Part shown: positions 1 through 7,634 of the stretch, piece by piece
Position numbering within the stretch: position 1 is the stretch's first letter
How the letters are laid out: the number at the start of each line of letters is the position of its first letter
DNA from: Actinacidiphila yanglinensis
GTDB taxonomy: Bacteria > Actinomycetota > Actinomycetes > Streptomycetales > Streptomycetaceae
Assembly: GCF_900107965.1 (NCBI RefSeq)
Contig: NZ_FNVU01000007.1
Coordinates: 1-64,000, forward strand
DNA length: 64,000 nucleotides
Direction: 5' to 3'
Translations under genes and position numbers: made by a program
The notes under the pieces: generated by a model
The model's database searches: none
What the model was told of the DNA's origin: nothing
Seen by the model: the letters and a program-made list of their open reading frames with translations, nothing else

Positions 1-423
1 TTCGACAACACCATCCCCCCCTTCACCGGCACCACCCCCGACGAAGAGGAAACCGGCAGCCGCGAAACCGTCGTCGTCGAAGTCGGCGGCAAACGCCTCG
101 AAGTCTCCCTCCCGGCACACCTCGGGATGGCGCTGGCCCGGACCGGTCTGGCGGCGGGCGCGAAGCCGAAGCGCAGGGCCGCGGCGAAGGCGGCGACGGC
201 TGTCTCCGGCGACACGCTGGCCTCGCCCATGCAGGGCACGATCGTGAAGGTCGCCGTCGAAGAGAAGCAGACCGTCGCCGAGGGCGACCTGATCGTCGTC
301 CTCGAAGCCATGAAGATGGAGCAGCCGATCAACGCGCACCGCGCCGGCACCGTCATCGGCCTGAAGGCGGAGGTCGGCTCCTCGATCTCCTCGGGCGCGG
401 TCATCTGCGAGATCAAGGACTGA
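1..423 (+). CDS. accA2: Acetyl/propionyl-CoA carboxylase alpha chain, C-terminal part (biotin carrier domain)
   Basis: The reading frame is open from base 1, so only the last 140 residues are present. The final 70 residues are a biotinyl/lipoyl carrier domain with the biotinylation motif EAMKMEQP, whose Lys carries biotin. A Lys/Ala-rich linker (about residues 48-65 of the visible part) precedes it, as in actinobacterial fused biotin carboxylase-BCCP alpha chains. The biotin carboxylase domain would lie upstream of the window. The family carboxylates biotin with bicarbonate and ATP for transfer to acetyl- or propionyl-CoA by a separate beta subunit. The symbol accA2 rests on remembered synteny with S. 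coelicolor; AccA1 cannot be excluded from this fragment. The gene ends in TGA and is followed by two hairpins before a convergent MFS gene. Confidence 0.9.
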   Translation, partial: FDNTIPPFTGTTPDEEETGSRETVVVEVGGKRLEVSLPAHLGMALARTGLAAGAKPKRRAAAKAATAVSGDTLASPMQGTIVKVAVEEKQTVAEGDLIVVLEAMKMEQPINAHRAGTVIGLKAEVGSSISSGAVICEIKD

Positions 424-489
424 GACCCGCGGGGCGGCTGGCGCCACGTCAGCCGCCGCTCACCCGAACCCGCTCCTGATGGACGACGA

Positions 490-526
490 CGCCGGTCGCA
501 CTGGTCACGGGACCAGCCGACCGGCG
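490..526. terminator. Interrupted hairpin, probable terminator after accA2
   Basis: CGCCGGTCG (490-498) pairs with CGACCGGCG (518-526), and inside it CTGGTC (501-506) pairs with GACCAG (511-516) around a 4-nt loop. There is no T-run, as is usual for Streptomyces. It lies between two convergent genes. Confidence 0.6.
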
Positions 527-544
527 TTCGTGCGTGCGGGGCGG

Positions 545-571
545 GCCGGCGGTGCGGCCCGTACCGCCGGC
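545..571. terminator. Hairpin abutting the MFS stop codon
   Basis: GCCGGCGGT (545-553) and ACCGCCGGC (563-571) form a perfect 9-bp stem with a 9-nt loop. The hairpin ends one base before the stop codon of the reverse-strand MFS gene and is probably its terminator. Confidence 0.55.
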
Positions 572-2062
572 TCAGCGCAGCGCGGGCTTCGGCGGCGCCT
601 TGAGCAGGAGCACCATCACCAGCGCGGCGGAGACGAAGATCGCGGCGAGGGTGAAGGCGGCGGTGGCACCGTTGATGAACGCGTCGCTGTGCGCGTGCCG
701 GGAGACCGTGCCGAAGACGGTGACCAGGATCGACAGGCCGAGGCTGCCGCCGACCTGCTGCATCGTCTGGAGCAGGCCGGACGCGGAACCCGCGTCCTTG
801 GGCTGGACCCCGGACAGGATGAAGGTGTTCAGCGGCATCATCGTCCAGCCCACCCCGAAACCGACCAGCATCAGCGGGCCGAGGATGCCGGCGGCGTAGC
901 CGTCGGTCGGGCCGAGCTGGGTGATCCAGATCGTGCCGGCAAGGTTGATCGGCAGGCCGATACTCACCACCGTCTTGGCGCCGAACGTGCCGATCATGCG
1001 CGGCGCGAGCCGCGCGGCCAGGAAGAGCAGCCCGGCCAGCGGCAGGAACGCGAAGCCGGTCTTCAACGGGCTGAAGTGCAGGTAGGTCTGGAGGTACTGC
1101 GTGCTGAAGTAGAAGACGCCGAACATCCCGGCCGGTACCAGCAGCATCACGCTGTAGGCGATGGCCCGGTTGCGGTCGGCGAACAGCCGCAGCACCACCA
1201 GCGGGCGCTCGACCCGTGTCTCGTTGACCAGGAACGCGCCGAGCAGGGCGACCGCGATCGCGAACGAGGTCAGCGCCCGGCCGTCGCTCCAGTCGCTCTC
1301 CCCCACCCGGATGAAGCCGTACACCAGGGTGGCCATGCCGAGCGTGCCGGTCAGCGCGCCCGCGACGTCGAAGCGGCCGCCGCGGTGCCGCTCGGTCTCC
1401 TTGATGAAGCGGGGCGCGAGCAGCATGATGGCGATGCCGACCGGCACGTTGATGAAGAACACCCAGCGCCAGGAGCCCAGGTCGGTGAGGACACCGCCCG
1501 CGGTCAGGCCGATCGCCGAGCCCGCGCCGGACACCGCGGAGAAGACGCTCAGCGCGCGGTTGCGCTCGCTGCCCTCGGAGAACGACGTGGCGATCAGGGC
1601 GAGGGTGCTCGGTGCCGCCAGCGCGGCGGCGGCGCCCTGGAAGCCGCGGGCGACCAGCAGCGTGGTGGCATCGTTGGCGACGCCGCCCGCGACGGAGGCG
1701 AGGGTGAACGCCGCGACGCCCCACACCATCGCGGTGCGCCGGCCGATCAGGTCGCCTATCCGGCTGCCGAGCAGCAGCAGGCCGCCGAAGGCGAGGGTGT
1801 AGACGTTCAGCACCCAGGACATGCCGGTGGCCGAGAAGCCCAGGTGGGTGCCGATGCCGGGAAGCGCGACGTTCACCACCGTGGCGTCGAGCAGGATCAT
1901 CAACTGGGTGCCGACGATGGCACCGAGAACGAGGTAGGAGTGCCTGCTGGCGGGGGACGACGGCAGGCGGGTGGCGCCCGTGGTGGCGCCGGTGGTGCCG
2001 GCGGCCGGGCCGGCAGCGGTGCCGGTGGGGCCGTCGGAATCACGCGTAGTGGACGTGGACAT
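572..2062 (-). CDS. MFS multidrug efflux transporter, DHA2 (EmrB/QacA) type
   Basis: The 496-residue integral membrane protein has about 14 predicted hydrophobic segments, the usual layout of DHA2 drug:proton antiporters. The antiporter motif C region (SGAGSAIGLTAGGVLTD, about residues 165-182) is followed by WRWVFFINVPVG, a signature of this subfamily. An early DATVVNVALP segment also fits. A disordered Ser/Thr/Gly-rich N-terminus of about 35 residues precedes the first membrane span. It probably exports a toxic hydrophobic compound across the cytoplasmic membrane; the substrate cannot be read from sequence. It diverges from a TetR gene, and the intergenic space holds two palindromes, so repression by that TetR is likely. 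Confidence 0.88.
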   Translation of the reverse strand: MSTSTTRDSDGPTGTAAGPAAGTTGATTGATRLPSSPASRHSYLVLGAIVGTQLMILLDATVVNVALPGIGTHLGFSATGMSWVLNVYTLAFGGLLLLGSRIGDLIGRRTAMVWGVAAFTLASVAGGVANDATTLLVARGFQGAAAALAAPSTLALIATSFSEGSERNRALSVFSAVSGAGSAIGLTAGGVLTDLGSWRWVFFINVPVGIAIMLLAPRFIKETERHRGGRFDVAGALTGTLGMATLVYGFIRVGESDWSDGRALTSFAIAVALLGAFLVNETRVERPLVVLRLFADRNRAIAYSVMLLVPAGMFGVFYFSTQYLQTYLHFSPLKTGFAFLPLAGLLFLAARLAPRMIGTFGAKTVVSIGLPINLAGTIWITQLGPTDGYAAGILGPLMLVGFGVGWTMMPLNTFILSGVQPKDAGSASGLLQTMQQVGGSLGLSILVTVFGTVSRHAHSDAFINGATAAFTLAAIFVSAALVMVLLLKAPPKPALR

Positions 2063-2091
2063 GTTGAGTAAGCCTCCAGCGGAGAGGTAAA

Positions 2092-2130
2092 CGGAGGTCT
2101 CCTCCGAAAACTATACGGAGGCACCCTCCG
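2092..2130. promoter_or_regulatory. Two tandem 15-bp palindromes, probable TetR operators
   Basis: CGGAGG-TCT-CCTCCG lies at 2092-2106 and CGGAGG-CAC-CCTCCG at 2116-2130. Both have perfect 6-bp arms and their centres are 24 bp apart. They sit between the divergent MFS and TetR starts, the expected place for operators controlling both genes. Confidence 0.7.
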
Positions 2131-2171
2131 GAAGTACAATCGCTTTCGGCGAGATGTTCCGGAGTGGAGGC

Positions 2172-2810
2172 GTGACGACGATGCGGGCAGATGCTCAGCG
2201 CAACTACGACCGGTTGCTCCTGGAGGCCCGTCAGGCGTTCATCGTGCACGGCACCGATGTCGCCCTCGAGGACATCGCGCGTCACGCGGGTGTCGGCATC
2301 GGCACGCTCTACCGGCACTTCCCGAGCCGCTACGACCTGATGAACGCGGTCTTCCTCCGCGAGATCGACCAACTCGCGGCGCGTGCCGAAGAGTTGATGT
2401 CCGCCGATGACCCGACGGAGGGCCTCGTCGGATGGCTGCAGGCGGTCGCGGTCCACTCCACCGCCTACCGCGGCATGGCGGCGGCGATCGTCGAGGCGTC
2501 CGAGACGCAGATGCCCGCATGCAAGGCGAGCCTGCGCGCGTCCGGCGGGTCACTGCTCGCGCGCGCCCAGCGCGCCGGCGCCGTCCGCGAGGACATCACG
2601 ATCGGCGACCTGCTCAAGCTGACCTACGCGATCGTGCAGGCGGCGGAGAAGGACCCCGCGGAGAAGGGCGTCTTCCAGCGGCTCATGTCCCTCGCGGTGG
2701 ACGGCATGCGTCCGCGTCCGGCCGGGGACGCCTTCCGGGCGGGCGGCCCGCACGGCGCGAGCGGTCCGGTCGTGGCGGCCGCCGCCGACGCCCCCGCCCA
2801 TTCCGGCTGA
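2172..2810 (+). CDS. TetR/AcrR family transcriptional regulator
   Basis: The N-terminal helix-turn-helix (DVALEDIARHAGVGIGTLYR, then HFPSR) is typical of TetR regulators that repress a neighbouring exporter until a ligand binds the C-terminal domain. The protein is 212 residues from GTG 2172. GGAG at 2161-2164 is 7 nt upstream of this GTG. ATG 2181, with GGAGG at 2166-2170, is an equally plausible start, and ATG 2154 is possible but would place the Shine-Dalgarno-like purines inside the gene. The last 25 residues are an Ala/Gly/Pro-rich tail. It is divergent from the DHA2 exporter and shares two palindromes with it; repression of the exporter and of itself is inferred. Confidence 0.85.
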   Translation: MTTMRADAQRNYDRLLLEARQAFIVHGTDVALEDIARHAGVGIGTLYRHFPSRYDLMNAVFLREIDQLAARAEELMSADDPTEGLVGWLQAVAVHSTAYRGMAAAIVEASETQMPACKASLRASGGSLLARAQRAGAVREDITIGDLLKLTYAIVQAAEKDPAEKGVFQRLMSLAVDGMRPRPAGDAFRAGGPHGASGPVVAAAADAPAHSG

Positions 2811-2840
2811 GCGCGCAGCCTGCCGGGCCGGGGACGGGGG

Positions 2841-2859
2841 CGCCCGGATCAACCGGGCG
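2841..2859. terminator. Small hairpin between convergent TetR and DeoR genes
   Basis: CGCCCGG (2841-2847), loop ATCAA, CCGGGCG (2853-2859): a perfect 7-bp stem in the 76-nt gap between convergent genes. A direct repeat TTCGATCGGG follows. Confidence 0.45.
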
Positions 2860-2886
2860 GGCCGGGTTCGATCGGGTTCGATCGGG

Positions 2887-3852
2887 TCAGCGCCGCCGGA
2901 CGTCGGCGAGGCGCGGGGTGGGGGCCTCCCCACCGGCGGGGGCGCCCAGCGCCTGGCCGCCCCGCAGTCCTTGGTGCCGGCGCGGACCCGGCAGGTCGCG
3001 GTGGCCGCGACCGGTCGCGAGCCCGTCCGCCGCGGCGGCCGCCGCCACTGCTGGCGACGGCCCCACCCCGGGCAGGGACGCGACGGTGATCTGCACACCC
3101 CTGTCGGCCAGCACCTGAAGCTCCGTACCGGCCCGCTCGTCGTCCGGCTCGGGATCGTCGGTGACGAGATGGGTGATCCGGTCGGTCGGCACCGTCTGGA
3201 ACATCGTGTCGGTGCCGAGCTTCGTGTGGTCGGCGAGCACCACGACCTCCGCGGCGGCCTGCACCAGCGCCCGGTCCACGCTCGCGGAGAGCATGTTGGA
3301 CGTGGACAGCCCGCGCTCGGCGGTCAGACCCGCGCCGGACAGAAACGCCCGGGACACCCGCAGCCCTTGCAGCGACTGCTCGGCTCCACTGCCGACCAGG
3401 CCGTAGTTCGAGCCGCGCAGGGTGCCTCCGGTCATCACCACCTCGACACGGTTGGCATGGGCGAGCGCCTGCGCCACCAGCAGGGAGTTGGTGACGACGG
3501 TCAGCCCGGCCACCCGGGCCAGCCGCCTCGCCAGCTCCTGCGTGGTGGTGCCCGCGCCGACCACGATCGCCTCGCCCTCCTGGACGAGACCGGCCGCGAG
3601 ATCGGCGATGGCCGTCTTCTCCGCGGTCGCTAGATGGGATTTCTGCGGGAAGCCGGACTCCCTGGTGAAGCCACCCGGCAGCACCGCACCGCCGTGCCGG
3701 CGGTCCAGCAGTCCTTCCGCCTCCAGCGCCCGTACGTCCCTGCGCACGGTCACTTCGGACGTCTGGACGACCCGGGCGAGCTCCCGGAGCGACACCGCTC
3801 CGTTAGCCCGCACCATTTCCAGAATCAACTGACGACGTTCTGCAGCGAACAC
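2887..3852 (-). CDS. DeoR/GlpR family transcriptional regulator
   Basis: The 321-residue protein starts with the DeoR winged helix (RRQLILEMVRANGAVSLREL, then VQTSEVTVRRDVRALEAEGL). A sugar-phosphate sensing domain follows, with GTTTQELARRL and TLRGSNYGLVG. Such proteins usually repress sugar or polyol genes and respond to a phosphorylated sugar. The recognisable family fold ends near residue 258. The remaining 60 residues (Ala/Gly/Arg/Pro-rich) are extra and low in complexity. They could be a natural extension or translation of a frame changed by an indel; the sequence alone does not decide. A long dyad lies 28-80 nt upstream of the start and is a candidate autoregulatory site. The target genes are unknown. 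Confidence 0.85.
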   Translation of the reverse strand: MFAAERRQLILEMVRANGAVSLRELARVVQTSEVTVRRDVRALEAEGLLDRRHGGAVLPGGFTRESGFPQKSHLATAEKTAIADLAAGLVQEGEAIVVGAGTTTQELARRLARVAGLTVVTNSLLVAQALAHANRVEVVMTGGTLRGSNYGLVGSGAEQSLQGLRVSRAFLSGAGLTAERGLSTSNMLSASVDRALVQAAAEVVVLADHTKLGTDTMFQTVPTDRITHLVTDDPEPDDERAGTELQVLADRGVQITVASLPGVGPSPAVAAAAAADGLATGRGHRDLPGPRRHQGLRGGQALGAPAGGEAPTPRLADVRRR

Positions 3853-3879
3853 GGAACCGACAGTAATGCCAACGACCGG

Positions 3880-3932
3880 ACGGTTTCAGCGTTTTGCACC
3901 CGTTGATGGAAGACGTGCACAAAACAGACCGT
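3880..3932. promoter_or_regulatory. Imperfect dyad upstream of the deoR-type gene
   Basis: ACGGT (3880-3884) and GTTTTGCAC (3891-3899) on the left match GTGCACAAAAC (3915-3925) and ACCGT (3928-3932) on the right, with a 2-nt insertion in the right arm. The region is unusually AT-rich for this window and lies just upstream of the DeoR start, so it is a candidate DeoR operator and promoter. Confidence 0.45.
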
Positions 3933-4255
3933 CAAGTGCTATAGCTCGACCGCGCGTTCCCTTCCCCCCAGGGTTGTGCGCCCCCTCCCCGCTCCCCCCC
4001 CCGCACGGCGGTTACGCCGGGCCGGCGTGGTGATCCGGTCGGGGTCGAACCCGGCGAGTCGGCCGCTCCCCTTCGCCGGCTGCTGCTTCTTCCGCGCCGC
4101 GGCCTGGTCGTCGAGCGTGCGGGCCTCGACCTCCCAGCGGCCGGCATGTGGCTTCACCGGAGGGGGATCAGGTCACCGAGAACGAGCGAACGCGTCCCAC
4201 TGTTACCGGACCGGGGCCGGCCGTCACCGCCATGTGACAGCGGGGCGGCGGGAGT
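3933..4255. other. Intergenic stretch without a convincing gene
   Basis: This stretch lies between the DeoR promoter side and the 3' end of lpdA. Short reverse-strand open frames of about 70 codons have low-complexity Arg/Gly/Ala composition and no recognisable features. A C-rich run (about 3965-4005) and GTCAC-N6-GTGAC (4223-4238) are present. I see no RNA gene. Confidence 0.5.
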
Positions 4256-5734
4256 TCAGCTGCCGTAGCCGGTCTTGCGGGCGTGCAGCTGGCGGGCGAC
4301 CTCGGCGATGGAGCCGGACAGCGACGGGTAGACGGTGAAGGCGTTGGCGATCTGCTCGACGGTGAGGCTGTTGTCGACGGCGATCGAGATGGGGTGGATC
4401 AGCTCGCTCGCCTTGGGCGCGACCACGACGCCGCCGACGACGATGCCGGTGCCGGGCCGGCAGAAGATCTTGACGAAGCCGTCGCGGACGCCCTGCATCT
4501 TGGCCCGCGGGTTGCGCAGCAGCGGGAGCTTGACGACGTTCGCCTCGATCCGCTGGGCGTCGACGTCGGCCTGGGTGTAGCCGACAGTGGCGATCTCGGG
4601 GTCGGTGAAGACGTTGGAGGAGACCGTCTTGAGGTTGAGCGGCGCCACCGCGTCGCCGAGGAAGTGGTACATCGCGATCCGGCCCTGCATCGCGGCGACC
4701 GAGGCCAGCGCGAAGATGCCGGTGACGTCGCCCGCCGCGTAGACGCCGGGGGCGCTGGTGCGGGAGACCTTGTCGGTCTTGATGTGGCCGGAGTCGGTGA
4801 GCTTGACGCCCGCCTCCTCCAGGCCCATCCCCGCGGTGTTGGGGATCGCGCCGACCGCCATCAGGCAGTGCGTTCCGCTGATCATCCGGCCGTCGGCGAG
4901 GGCCACCTCGACCCGGTCGCCGACCAGCTTGACGGACTGCGCGCGGGAGCGGGCCATCACGTTCATGCCGCGGCGGCGGAAGACGTCCTCCAGGACGGCG
5001 GCGGCGTCCGGGTCCTCGCCGGGCAGCACCCGGTCGCGGGAGGAGACGAGGGTGACCCGGGAGCCGAGCGCCTGGTAGGCGCCGGCGAACTCGGCACCGG
5101 TGACGCCGGAGCCGACCACGATCAGCTCCTCCGGCAGCTCGTCGAGGTTGTAGACCTGGGTCCAGTTCAGGATGCGCTCGCCGTCGGGCAGCGCGTCCTC
5201 CAGCTCGCGCGGGCGCGCGCCGGTCGCGATGAGCACGGCCTCGGCGGTCAGCCGTTCCGTGCTGCCGTCGGCGGCCTCGACCACGACGGTGCGGGTGCCC
5301 TCGGCGGTCGGGCAGCCCTCCAACCGCCCGCGGCCGCGCATCACCCGGGCGCCGGCCCGGGTCACGGCCGCGGTGATGTCGTGCGACTGGGCGAGCGCGA
5401 GCCGCTTCACCCGGCGGTTGACCTTGCCGAGGTCCACGTCGACCACCCGGGCCGGACGCTCCAGGGGGGCGCGGCCCTCCTGCCCGCCGGCGACCGCGTG
5501 GACGGAGTCGTGCACGAGGATGCCCAGCTCCTCGTGCGAGGAGTCGAAGGTCGTCATCACCTCGGCGGTGGCGATGAGGGTCTTGGACGGCACGCAGTCG
5601 GTCAGCACCGACGCACCCCCCAGACCGTCGGTGTCGACGACGGTCACCTCCGCGCCGAGCTGTGCCGCTACGAGCGCGGCTTCGTAGCCGCCGGGTCCGC
5701 CGCCGATGATCACGATCCGAGTCACGTACCCCAT
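4256..5734 (-). CDS. lpdA: LpdA-type NAD(P)H quinone reductase (lipoamide dehydrogenase homologue lacking the redox disulfide)
   Basis: This is a 492-residue two-dinucleotide-binding flavoprotein of the pyridine nucleotide-disulfide oxidoreductase family. It has the FAD motif IVIIGGGPGGYEAA at the N-terminus, the NAD(P) motif ELIVVGSGVTGAEFA, the FAD contact YAAGDVTG, and a C-terminal dimerisation domain. At the active site the family motif GGxCxxxxCxPSK reads GGASVLTDCVPSK, so the first redox Cys is Ser. The C-terminal His of the His-Glu pair is also missing (FTVYPSLSGS). Both losses match M. tuberculosis LpdA (Rv3303c), which reduces quinones with NAD(P)H rather than acting on lipoamide. 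The start ATG 5734 puts the FAD motif at the usual distance; the frame stays open further upstream but overlaps the divergent gene. GTG 5725 is an alternative. Confidence 0.85.
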   Translation of the reverse strand: MGYVTRIVIIGGGPGGYEAALVAAQLGAEVTVVDTDGLGGASVLTDCVPSKTLIATAEVMTTFDSSHEELGILVHDSVHAVAGGQEGRAPLERPARVVDVDLGKVNRRVKRLALAQSHDITAAVTRAGARVMRGRGRLEGCPTAEGTRTVVVEAADGSTERLTAEAVLIATGARPRELEDALPDGERILNWTQVYNLDELPEELIVVGSGVTGAEFAGAYQALGSRVTLVSSRDRVLPGEDPDAAAVLEDVFRRRGMNVMARSRAQSVKLVGDRVEVALADGRMISGTHCLMAVGAIPNTAGMGLEEAGVKLTDSGHIKTDKVSRTSAPGVYAAGDVTGIFALASVAAMQGRIAMYHFLGDAVAPLNLKTVSSNVFTDPEIATVGYTQADVDAQRIEANVVKLPLLRNPRAKMQGVRDGFVKIFCRPGTGIVVGGVVVAPKASELIHPISIAVDNSLTVEQIANAFTVYPSLSGSIAEVARQLHARKTGYGS

Positions 5735-5857
5735 TGTCCCGCACGCGCCAAGCGATCCGCGCCAGGGTCCGGCCGGGACCGCCGACGGGCGGATCGTGCG
5801 GGGACGCGGTGTCCGCTCCTTACGCCGTGTCGACCCCGCTCCCGTACTCTCGTGTCC

Positions 5858-6295
5858 ATGTCGCTCTACGCCGCCTACGGAAGCAACCTCGATGCGCGGC
5901 TGATGACCCGCCGCGCCCCGCACTCCCCGCTGCGCGGCACCGGGTGGCTCGACGGGTGGCGGCTGACCTTCGGCGGCGAGCAGATGGGCTGGGAGGGCGC
6001 GCTGGCCACGGTCGTGGAGGCGCCGGGCCACCAGGTGTTCATCGGGTTGTACGACATCGCCGAGGTGGACGAGGAGTCGATGGACCGCTGGGAGGGCGTG
6101 CCGCTGTCCATCTACCGGCGCACCACCCTGCGCGTGCACACCCTGGACGGCGACGAGGCGGCGTGGCTGTTCGTCCTCAACGACTACGAGGGCGGCCTGC
6201 CTTCGGCCCGCTATCTCGGCGAGATCGCGGACGCGGCGGAGTCCGCCGGAGCGCCCTACGACTACGTGATGGAGCTGCGCAAGCGGCCCTGCTGA
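5858..6295 (+). CDS. Gamma-glutamylcyclotransferase-like (GGCT/AIG2 fold) protein
   Basis: The 145-residue protein begins SLYAAYGSNLDARLM, the YGSNL signature that forms the anion-binding cradle of the gamma-glutamylcyclotransferase fold. The candidate catalytic acid is Glu in DRWEGVPLSIYRR, which matches the family pattern of acidic-Glu-Gly followed by YRR. Members release pyroglutamate from gamma-glutamyl amines or peptides; many bacterial copies have no assigned substrate. The length suits a single-domain member. It is divergent from lpdA with 123 bp between starts and is followed by the PNP gene, which has its own operator, so it is probably a separate transcription unit. Confidence 0.8.
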   Translation: MSLYAAYGSNLDARLMTRRAPHSPLRGTGWLDGWRLTFGGEQMGWEGALATVVEAPGHQVFIGLYDIAEVDEESMDRWEGVPLSIYRRTTLRVHTLDGDEAAWLFVLNDYEGGLPSARYLGEIADAAESAGAPYDYVMELRKRPC

Positions 6296-6393
6296 GGCAC
6301 CCCGCACCGCACGGCCGCCACCCGGATGCCGGAGCGCGCCCACACCGTCAATTGTCAGAAGATCCGATTTCCGGACGCCACGTGCCTGAGGCG

Positions 6394-6407
6394 TCTACGC
6401 GCGTAGG
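6394..6407. promoter_or_regulatory. Nucleoside-regulon palindrome, PNP site
   Basis: TCTACGCGCGTAGG, a near-perfect 14-bp palindrome 24 nt upstream of the PNP start. It is one of five copies in the window, each upstream of a nucleoside uptake or catabolism unit. Central GC dyads of this size resemble Streptomyces LacI-family operators. Confidence 0.75.
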
Positions 6408-6431
6408 GAAACACGGGTTACGCTCATCCGC

Positions 6432-7241
6432 GTGAACGCTTCCGCAGAACCCGATCCCTACGCCGCGGCCGATGCCGCCGCCGCCCGCCTCCGCGAGCTG
6501 ACCGGCGCCGACACGCACGACGTGGCCCTCGTCATGGGGTCGGGCTGGGTGCCCGCCGCCGACGAACTCGGCACCCACGACCACGAGGTACCGATCACCG
6601 ATCTGCCCGGGTTCCCCGCGCCCGCCGTGGCCGGCCACTCCGGACAGGTCCGCTCGGTGCGGATCGGCGAGGTGCGCGCCCTGGTCTTCCTCGGCCGCAC
6701 CCACCTCTACGAGGGGCACGGCGTCGACAGCGTGGTGCACGGGGTGCGCACCGCGGTGGCGGCCGGCTGCAAGACGATCGTGCTCACCAACGGCTGCGGC
6801 GGCCTCCGCCCCGGCTTCCGGCCCGGGCAGCCCGTCCTCATCAGCGACCACATCAACATGACCGCCTCGTCGCCGCTGCTCGGCCCCCGCTTCGTCGACC
6901 TCACCGACCTCTACTCCCCCCGGTTGCGCGCCCTGTGCCGCGAGGTCGACGCCTCCCTCGAGGAGGGCGTCTACGTCCAACTGCCCGGCCCCCACTACGA
7001 GACGCCCGCGGAGATCGGCATGGTCCGCGCGATAGGGGGGGACCTCGTGGGGATGTCCACCGCCCTCGAGGCGATCGCTGCGCGCGAGGCGGGCGCGGAG
7101 GTGCTCGGTATTTCCCTCGTCACCAACCTCGCCGCCGGGATGACCGGGGCGCCCCTCAACCACGAGGAAGTTCTCGAGGCCGGCCGGGTGTCCGCGGCCC
7201 GCATGGGAGCCCTCCTCCACCAGGTGCTGGGCCGCCTCTGA
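6432..7241 (+). CDS. punA: Purine nucleoside phosphorylase (trimeric PNP class)
   Basis: The 269-residue protein phosphorolyses purine (deoxy)nucleosides to base and (deoxy)ribose-1-phosphate. Visible motifs are the phosphate-binding MGSGW near residue 35 and GHSGQV, then [33 protein letters not shown] and the sugar/base region [12 protein letters not shown] with [10 protein letters not shown]. The set fits the trimeric (class II) PNP type, and the length is normal. GTG 6432 follows the operator at 6394-6407. The phosphosugar mutase gene lies about 390 bp downstream in the same direction, across a repeat-filled gap. The context (DeoC, DeoA, Cdd, Add) supports a catabolic salvage role. Confidence 0.9.
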   Translation: MNASAEPDPYAAADAAAARLRELTGADTHDVALVMGSGWVPAADELGTHDHEVPITDLPGFPAPAVAGHSGQVRSVRIGEVRALVFLGRTHLYEGHGVDSVVHGVRTAVAAGCKTIVLTNGCGGLRPGFRPGQPVLISDHINMTASSPLLGPRFVDLTDLYSPRLRALCREVDASLEEGVYVQLPGPHYETPAEIGMVRAIGGDLVGMSTALEAIAAREAGAEVLGISLVTNLAAGMTGAPLNHEEVLEAGRVSAARMGALLHQVLGRL

Positions 7242-7440
7242 GGGTTCCTCCCCGCCCGCCCGCCCCTTTTTCCGCCCTCAATCGCCGGGCAGGCTGATAT
7301 CCCCCGGCGCGCAACCGCGAAGCCGTCCCGCCAATGGCACCGAGCCCCGCCCGGCGCAAAACACGACGCGCACCGCAACCAAACCCACGCCGCCCCGCCA
7401 CCCGACCTCAAGCCACCCGCCACGGCAACCAAACCCAACC
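7242..7440. other. Intergenic stretch with an inverted copy of the downstream repeat core
   Basis: GCCCTCAATCGCCGGGCAGG at 7274-7293 is the reverse complement, with one mismatch, of the repeat core at 7589-7608. The rest is C-rich with no plausible gene. Together with the array that follows, it forms a large inverted arrangement that could stop or slow transcription after PNP. Confidence 0.5.
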
Positions 7441-7609
7441 CGCCCGGCGACTGAGGACAGAGCAACGAGCAGCCCGAGCACAGCCAAGCCCGCCCGGCGA
7501 TTGAGGGCAGGACAACGAGCAGCCCGAGCCCAACCCAGCCCGCCCGGCGACTGAGGACAGAGCAACGGGCAGCCCGAGCACAGCCAAGCCCGCCCGGCGA
7601 TTGAGGGCG
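7441..7609. repeat. 50-bp tandem repeat array, three full units and one partial
   Basis: Units begin at 7441, 7491 and 7541, each opening with CGCCCGGCGAYTGAGGRCAG and ending near CCAAGCC or CCCAGCC. A partial fourth unit starts at 7591. Units 1 and 3 differ at one base, and unit 2 differs at about nine, giving a 100-bp higher-order period. The core is a dispersed repeat seen widely in Streptomyces intergenic DNA. Confidence 0.85.
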
Positions 7610-7634
7610 AACGAACGGACCAAGGAGGACCGAC

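Noticed and set aside
479..2071. Long forward open frame of 530 codons opposite the MFS gene
   Set aside because: Its composition is extreme (Arg/Gly/Glu/Gln-rich) with no domain. It mirrors the third-position GC bias of the real reverse-strand transporter.
4223..4238. GTCAC-N6-GTGAC match to the AfsQ1-type box near the 3' end of lpdA
   Set aside because: It lies behind a gene end with no start nearby in the right orientation. With eight fixed bases, about two chance matches are expected in the window.
4283..5857. Forward open frame in front of the cyclotransferase gene
   Set aside because: It is antisense to lpdA and low in complexity. The recognisable protein starts only at ATG 5858 (SLYAAYGSNL).
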